In this document: positions 60,252 to 64,000 of the stretch, in pieces
Layout of the letters: each line of letters starts with the position of its first letter
Position numbering within the stretch: the stretch's first letter is position 1
Source of the DNA: DATDAH01 sp963792205
Lineage (GTDB): Bacteria > Actinomycetota > Acidimicrobiia > Acidimicrobiales > DATDAH01
Assembly (NCBI GenBank): GCA_963792205.1
Contig: CAWBVI010000002.1
Location: forward strand, 1,178,001-1,242,000
Direction of reading: 5' to 3'
DNA: 64,000 nucleotides
Notes under the pieces: model-generated
What the model was told of the DNA's origin: nothing
Databases searched by the model: none
What the model saw: the letters and a program-made list of their open reading frames with translations, nothing else
Translations under genes and position numbers: made by a program

Positions 60252-60280
60252 GACGCCTGCGGTGGTGCGCCGCGGGCGTC
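60252..60280. promoter_or_regulatory. Inverted repeat upstream of the Rrf2 gene
   Basis: GACGCCTGCGG (60252-60262), 7-nt loop and CCGCGGGCGTC (60270-60280) form an 11-bp arm with one T-G pair. It covers the expected -35 region of the Rrf2 promoter and is thus a candidate self-regulatory site. Confidence 0.45.
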
Positions 60281-60316
60281 CGTGAGTAGGTTGCGCAGCC
60301 GACGGAAGGATGGTCG

Positions 60317-61414
60317 GTGGCTGAACTGCCCGTGGTCCCGGACTACGACGGGGCCGCAGTCAACAACGTGGTGCCCGCGCTGCTCGGCCAGTTCGACGAC
60401 GCGCCGACCTGGCTGCCTCCCGCGGCGGTGGACTGCGACCAGGTCGTCCTGCTCGTCCTCGACGGCCTCGGCTGGGACCAGCTCGAGGAGCGACGGTCGC
60501 TGGCCCCGACGCTGGCGGCCATGGAGGGTGGCCCGATCTGCACCGTCGCCCCGAGCACGACGGCCGCCGCCCTGACCTCGATCTCCACCGGGCTCGCACC
60601 GGGCGAGCACGGGATCGTCGGCTACCGGATGGTGGTCGACGACGCCATCCTGAACGTCCTGCGCTGGGCGACACCGGCCGGTGACGCCCGGCCGACGATC
60701 CCGCCGACCTCCATCCAGGCGGCCGTGCCCTTCGGCGGCGAACGACCACCCGTGGTGACCCGGGCCGAGTTCTCGAAGTCAGGGTTCACCCTGGCCCATC
60801 TCTCCGACACGCGGATGACGCCCTACCGCATGGCGTCGACCCTGGTGACCGAGGTGCGCCGGCTCCTGAGTGCGGGCGAGCCGTTCGTCTACGCCTACTA
60901 CGAGGGCATCGACAAGGTCGCCCACGAGTACGGGCTGGCCGAGCACTACGGGGCGGAGCTGGTGGCCACCGATCGCCTGGTGGCCGACCTGGCCGACGCC
61001 CTCCCGCCCGGCGCCGCGCTGGTCGTCACCTCCGATCACGGCCAGGTCGACGTCGGCGACCGGGTGATCACGCCGGCGGCCGACGTGCTGCGCCTGGTGC
61101 GGCTGCAGTCGGGCGAGGCCCGGTTCCGGTGGCTCCACGCGCGCTCCGGCCAGGCCGACGCGCTGGCGGCCGCCGCCGAGGAGCACCACGGCGACACGGC
61201 CTGGATCGCGACCCTCGACCAGGTGATCGACGAGCGGTGGTTCGGCGCGATGACCGCGGCGGCGGCAGGCCGGCTCGGCGACGTGGCGCTCGTCGCCCGC
61301 GAGCCCGTCGCCTTCTCCGACCCCGACGACACCGGTCCGTACCACCTCATCGGACGCCATGGCTCGATGACCGCGGCCGAGATGCTCGTGCCGTTGCTGG
61401 CCACCCGGGCCTGA
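60317..61414 (+). CDS. Alkaline-phosphatase-superfamily phosphodiesterase/pyrophosphatase
   Basis: A 365-aa metalloenzyme of the nucleotide pyrophosphatase/phosphodiesterase group. Metal and catalytic residues: LVLDGLGWD, the Thr in PSTTAAALTS, GEHGIVGY, GIDKVAHEYG and VTSDHGQVD, with HG near the end. No signal peptide, so cytoplasmic. Substrate unknown. GTG at 60317 with GGAAGGA about 9 nt upstream. Confidence 0.88.
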   Translation: MAELPVVPDYDGAAVNNVVPALLGQFDDAPTWLPPAAVDCDQVVLLVLDGLGWDQLEERRSLAPTLAAMEGGPICTVAPSTTAAALTSISTGLAPGEHGIVGYRMVVDDAILNVLRWATPAGDARPTIPPTSIQAAVPFGGERPPVVTRAEFSKSGFTLAHLSDTRMTPYRMASTLVTEVRRLLSAGEPFVYAYYEGIDKVAHEYGLAEHYGAELVATDRLVADLADALPPGAALVVTSDHGQVDVGDRVITPAADVLRLVRLQSGEARFRWLHARSGQADALAAAAEEHHGDTAWIATLDQVIDERWFGAMTAAAAGRLGDVALVAREPVAFSDPDDTGPYHLIGRHGSMTAAEMLVPLLATRA

Positions 61415-61447
61415 CGGACATCGCGCCGCCGCGGGTAGAAAGGGCGC

Positions 61448-61951
61448 ATGAGCGACGCCCCCACCGGTTCCGAGCCGATCGCCCCCGAGCTGGTCGACGA
61501 ACCCACGGACGGCGCGACGAGCGAGGGGAGCGGGCCGAACTCGGTCGACGAGCCGGCGAAGGTGATGCGGGTCGGGACGATGATCCGCCAGCTGCTCGAC
61601 GAGGTCCGCCAGACCGAGCTCGACCAGCCCAGCCGGGACCGGCTACGGGAGATCTACGAGACCTCGATCGCCGAGATCGGCGCGGCCGTGTCGCCCGACC
61701 TGCGCGAGGAGCTCGACCGCCTGGCGCTGCCCTTCGGTGACGGCACGCCCACCGACGCCGAGCTGCGCGTCGCGCAGGCCCAGCTCGTCGGCTGGCTGGA
61801 GGGCCTCTTCCACGGCATCCAGGCCACGCTCTTCGCCCAGCAGATGGCGGCGCGCAACCAGCTCGACGACATGCGGCGACGCCTGCCCGCGGGATCGGAC
61901 CCGACAGGTGGCCCGGTCGACCCGACCCAGGGCGGCGGCACATACCTCTGA
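61448..61951 (+). CDS. bpa: Bacterial proteasome activator Bpa
   Basis: ATP-independent 20S proteasome activator (DUF2587), 167 aa. The helical core (MIRQLLDEVRQTELDQPSRD; REELDRLALPFG; AQAQLVGWLEGLFHGIQATL) matches M. tuberculosis Rv3780 (Bpa/PafE, recollection). The last residues GGGTYL resemble the GQYL tail that docks in proteasome pockets. The organism therefore should have a 20S proteasome. TAGAAA ends 6 nt before the ATG at 61448. Confidence 0.9.
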   Translation: MSDAPTGSEPIAPELVDEPTDGATSEGSGPNSVDEPAKVMRVGTMIRQLLDEVRQTELDQPSRDRLREIYETSIAEIGAAVSPDLREELDRLALPFGDGTPTDAELRVAQAQLVGWLEGLFHGIQATLFAQQMAARNQLDDMRRRLPAGSDPTGGPVDPTQGGGTYL

Positions 61952-61954
61952 GGC

Positions 61955-61983
61955 TTGCCAGCCGAACCGGCGGAGGGTACGGT
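61955..61983 (+). promoter_or_regulatory. dnaE promoter (TTGCCA-17-TACGGT)
   Basis: TTGCCA (61955-61960), a 17-bp spacer and TACGGT (61978-61983). The start would be about 61990, inside a palindrome, leaving a leader of some 63 nt before the dnaE ATG. Confidence 0.65.
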
Positions 61984-61985
61984 CG

Positions 61986-62003
61986 AATCACACCGATGTG
62001 ATT
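61986..62003. promoter_or_regulatory. Palindrome AATCACA-N4-TGTGATT at the dnaE start site
   Basis: A perfect 7-bp inverted repeat, AT-rich against its surroundings, directly after the -10 box. Position suits a repressor that blocks transcription of dnaE. The protein is unknown. Confidence 0.6.
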
Positions 62004-62023
62004 TGTCCACAGGGTGTGGACAC
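62003..62023. promoter_or_regulatory. Two convergent DnaA-box-like sites
   Basis: TTGTCCACA (62003-62011, + strand) equals the actinobacterial DnaA box as I recall it; GTGTCCACA is on the opposite strand at 62023-62015. Together they make the inverted repeat GTCCACA-GGG-TGTGGAC. They lie in the dnaE leader, so DnaA could couple replication initiation and dnaE expression. Confidence 0.6.
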
Positions 62024-62052
62024 CGCCTGTGGGTGATCTGGGGAACAACTGC

Positions 62053-64000
62053 ATGTCGTTCGTGCACCTGCACAACCACACCGAGTTCTCGATGCTGGAC
62101 GGTGCGGCGCGGGTCGGCGATGCAGTGGCGGCGGTGGTCGACGACGGCCAGCCCGCGCTGGCCATCACCGACCACGGGAACATGTACGGCGTCCTCGACT
62201 TCTACCGGGCCTGCCGGGCCTCGGGGATCAACCCCATCATCGGGACCGAGGCCTACCTGGCCCACGAGCACCGCTCGGAACGCCCGGCCCGCCGGGGCCG
62301 GCTGGACGACTCCGGGGGCGACACCGAGGGCGGGCGCAAGCTCTACTACCACCTGACCCTGCTGGCCGAGAACCGGGCCGGCTACCGCAACTTGATCCAG
62401 CTGGCCAGCCGGGCCTTCCTCGAGGGGTACTTCTACAAGCCCCGGGTCGACTGGGAGCTGTTGGACGAGCACAGCGAGGGCCTCATCGCCACCACGGCCT
62501 GCCTGGGCGGCCACGTGCTGCAGGCCCTGCTGCTGGGCGACGACGCCGAGGCCCTGGCCCGGGCCGGTCGGCTGCAGGACATCTTCGGCCGGGACAACCT
62601 CTTCGTCGAGATCCAGGACCAGGGCCTCGCCAAGCAGCGCCAGACGATGCCGGGGCTGCTCGAGATCAGCCGCAAGCTGGGTGCCCCCCTGGTCGCCACC
62701 AACGACAGCCACTACGTGCGCCGGGAGGACGCCCAGGCTCACGACGCCCTGCTCTGCGTGCAGACGAACTCGATGATGAGCGACCCCACCCGCTTCAAGT
62801 TCGAGGGTGAGGACCACTACCTCAAGACGGCGGCGGAGATGCGCCGGTTGTTCCCCGACGGGGAGTACCCCGGGGCCTGCGACAACACCCTGCTGATCGC
62901 CGAGCGCTGCCACGTGGAGATCGAGTTCGGCAAGCCGCTGCTGCCTCGCTTCCCGCTGCCGGAGGGCTTCGACGACGACCGGTCCTTCCTCGAGCACCTC
63001 ACGCTCGAGGGCGCCCGCCAGCGCTGGGGCGCCGACCTGCCCGAGGCGGTGGTGGAGCGGATCGCCTACGAGCTCCAGGTCATCGCCGACATGGGGTTCT
63101 CGTCGTACTTCCTCATCGTCTGGGACCTCATCAAGCACGCCCGGGACAACGGCATCCGGGTCGGGCCGGGTCGAGGGAGCGCCGCGGGCTGCTGCGTCGC
63201 CTATTGCCTGCGGATCACCGACCTCGACCCGATCCGCTACGACCTGCTCTTCGAGCGCTTCCTCAACCCGTCACGCATCTCGATGCCCGACATCGACATG
63301 GACTTCGACTCGCGGTTCCGGGACGAGATGATCCGGTACGCCGCCGAGCGCTACGGCCGCGACCGCGTCGCCCAGATCGTCACCTTCTCCACCATCAAGG
63401 CCCGGGCCGCCGTGCGGGACGCGGCGCGCGTGCTCGGCCACCCGTACGCCCTCGGCGACCGGATCGCCAAGGCCATGCCCCCGCTGCTCATGGGGCGCGA
63501 CACGCCACTGCACGCCTGCCTCGAGAAGACCGAGAAGTACGAGGACGGGTACAAGCAGGCCGGCGAGCTGCGGGTGATGTACGAGGCCGACGCCGAGGCC
63601 CGGGAGGTCATCGACGTCGCCCGGGGGCTCGAGAACCTCCGGCGCCAGGACAGCATCCACGCCGCCGCGGTCGTGATCACCGACCAGCCCGTCACCGAGT
63701 ACGCCCCGGTGCAGCGCAAGCCCGAGTCGGGCCAGGATCCCGCCGAGGCCCCGATCGTCACCCAGTACGAGATGAACGGCATCGAGTCGCTGGGCCTGCT
63801 CAAGATGGACTTCCTGGGGCTCCGGAACCTGGACGTCATCCAGGACACGATCGAGCTGATCGAGTCCGTCCGCGGCGAGGCGGTGGACATCGACGCCATC
63901 CCCCTCGACGACGAGGCCACGCTGGCCATGCTCCGGCGGGGCGAGTCGATCGGCGTCTTCCAGTTGGAGGGCGGCCCGATGCGGGCGCTCATGCGCTCGC
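62053..64000 (+). CDS. dnaE: DNA polymerase III alpha subunit, 3' end outside window
   Basis: Main replicative polymerase; the first 649 codons are present. The PHP domain begins HLHNHTEFSMLDG (H5, H7, H9), then AITDHGNMYG. The palm has GPGRGSAAG and the catalytic aspartates D413 and D415 in PDIDMDF. The length of the N-terminal PHP and the first residues fit DnaE1 (replicative) rather than DnaE2. The intact PHP histidines suggest built-in proofreading, as in mycobacteria. ATG at 62053. Confidence 0.97.
   Translation, partial: MSFVHLHNHTEFSMLDGAARVGDAVAAVVDDGQPALAITDHGNMYGVLDFYRACRASGINPIIGTEAYLAHEHRSERPARRGRLDDSGGDTEGGRKLYYHLTLLAENRAGYRNLIQLASRAFLEGYFYKPRVDWELLDEHSEGLIATTACLGGHVLQALLLGDDAEALARAGRLQDIFGRDNLFVEIQDQGLAKQRQTMPGLLEISRKLGAPLVATNDSHYVRREDAQAHDALLCVQTNSMMSDPTRFKFEGEDHYLKTAAEMRRLFPDGEYPGACDNTLLIAERCHVEIEFGKPLLPRFPLPEGFDDDRSFLEHLTLEGARQRWGADLPEAVVERIAYELQVIADMGFSSYFLIVWDLIKHARDNGIRVGPGRGSAAGCCVAYCLRITDLDPIRYDLLFERFLNPSRISMPDIDMDFDSRFRDEMIRYAAERYGRDRVAQIVTFSTIKARAAVRDAARVLGHPYALGDRIAKAMPPLLMGRDTPLHACLEKTEKYEDGYKQAGELRVMYEADAEAREVIDVARGLENLRRQDSIHAAAVVITDQPVTEYAPVQRKPESGQDPAEAPIVTQYEMNGIESLGLLKMDFLGLRNLDVIQDTIELIESVRGEAVDIDAIPLDDEATLAMLRRGESIGVFQLEGGPMRALMRS

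Noticed and set aside
1..64000. CRISPR arrays, tRNA/rRNA genes, insertion sequences, prophage or conjugative genes
   Set aside because: Looked for repeated spacers, cloverleaf-like sequence, terminal repeats, transposase or integrase motifs and found none. The only sign of gene decay is the HNH pseudogene.

Overview
This 64 kb window comes from a chromosome of a very GC-rich actinobacterium. The markers are WhiB, SepF plus a DivIVA/Wag31-type protein, an MtrAB-LpqB-like trio, a PimB'-like mannosyltransferase with a polyprenol-phosphate-mannose synthase, a bacterial proteasome activator (Bpa), and a division/cell-wall (dcw) cluster without ftsA. The gene complement and the departures from the Streptomyces/Mycobacterium order suggest a deep branch such as Acidimicrobiia; this placement is inference. 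MurE carries the DNPR motif of meso-diaminopimelate-type peptidoglycan. No IS element, prophage, CRISPR array, rRNA or tRNA gene was seen.

Layout. 1-10.6 kb: partial glpD, then divergently whiB-trpD, a DEDDh/GIY-YIG UvrC-like nuclease, a NYN protein, queG, and a tight run PimB'-like GT / membrane protein / SRPBCC / ArsA-like ATPase / small protein that matches a mycobacterial neighbourhood (about Rv2192c-Rv2183c, from memory). 10.6-16.7 kb: an SMC-like coiled-coil protein with degenerate ATPase motifs, a bacterial eRF1-like protein with a zinc ribbon, a ROK sugar kinase, an AlaC-type aminotransferase and a TetR regulator with a palindromic operator. 16.7-25.4 kb: glpK, a phosphofructokinase with pyrophosphate-type residues, response regulator/kinase/GerMN lipoprotein, inositol monophosphatase, threonine aldolase, polyprenol-P-mannose synthase and an LPXTG surface protein. 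25.4-40.4 kb: YbaK, Nudix, dinB, DUF3040, the MoxR-DUF58-transglutaminase operon, a decayed HNH/DUF222 pseudogene, ileS with a DksA-like gene, HNH nuclease and a lipoate-ligase-like protein. 40.4-59.8 kb: the dcw cluster, all on the + strand: mraZ, rsmH, ftsL, ftsI, murE, mraY, murD, ftsW, murG, murC, murB, ftsQ, ftsZ, pgeF, yggS, sepF, yggT, divIVA, lspA, rluD. murF is missing. 59.8-64 kb: Rrf2 regulator, a phosphodiesterase-like protein, Bpa and the first two thirds of dnaE.

Three points stand out. First, 24 promoter-proximal genes have a NANNNT hexamer, usually TANNNT, ending 6-9 nt before the start codon, as expected for leaderless transcripts; this pattern also fixes several doubtful starts. 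Second, the dcw operon has visible control DNA: four GTGG boxes at about 10.5-bp spacing plus a TTGACT/GATAGT promoter before mraZ, and a 33-bp long-range helix between mraZ and rsmH, where the mraW RNA motif is known to occur. Third, dnaE is preceded by a promoter, a perfect palindrome and two convergent DnaA-box-like sites. The most unusual proteins are the SMC-like pseudo-ATPase (10661-12721) and the eRF1-like protein next to it.

Most calls rest on reading motifs by eye. No database search was possible, and comparisons with other genomes are from memory.
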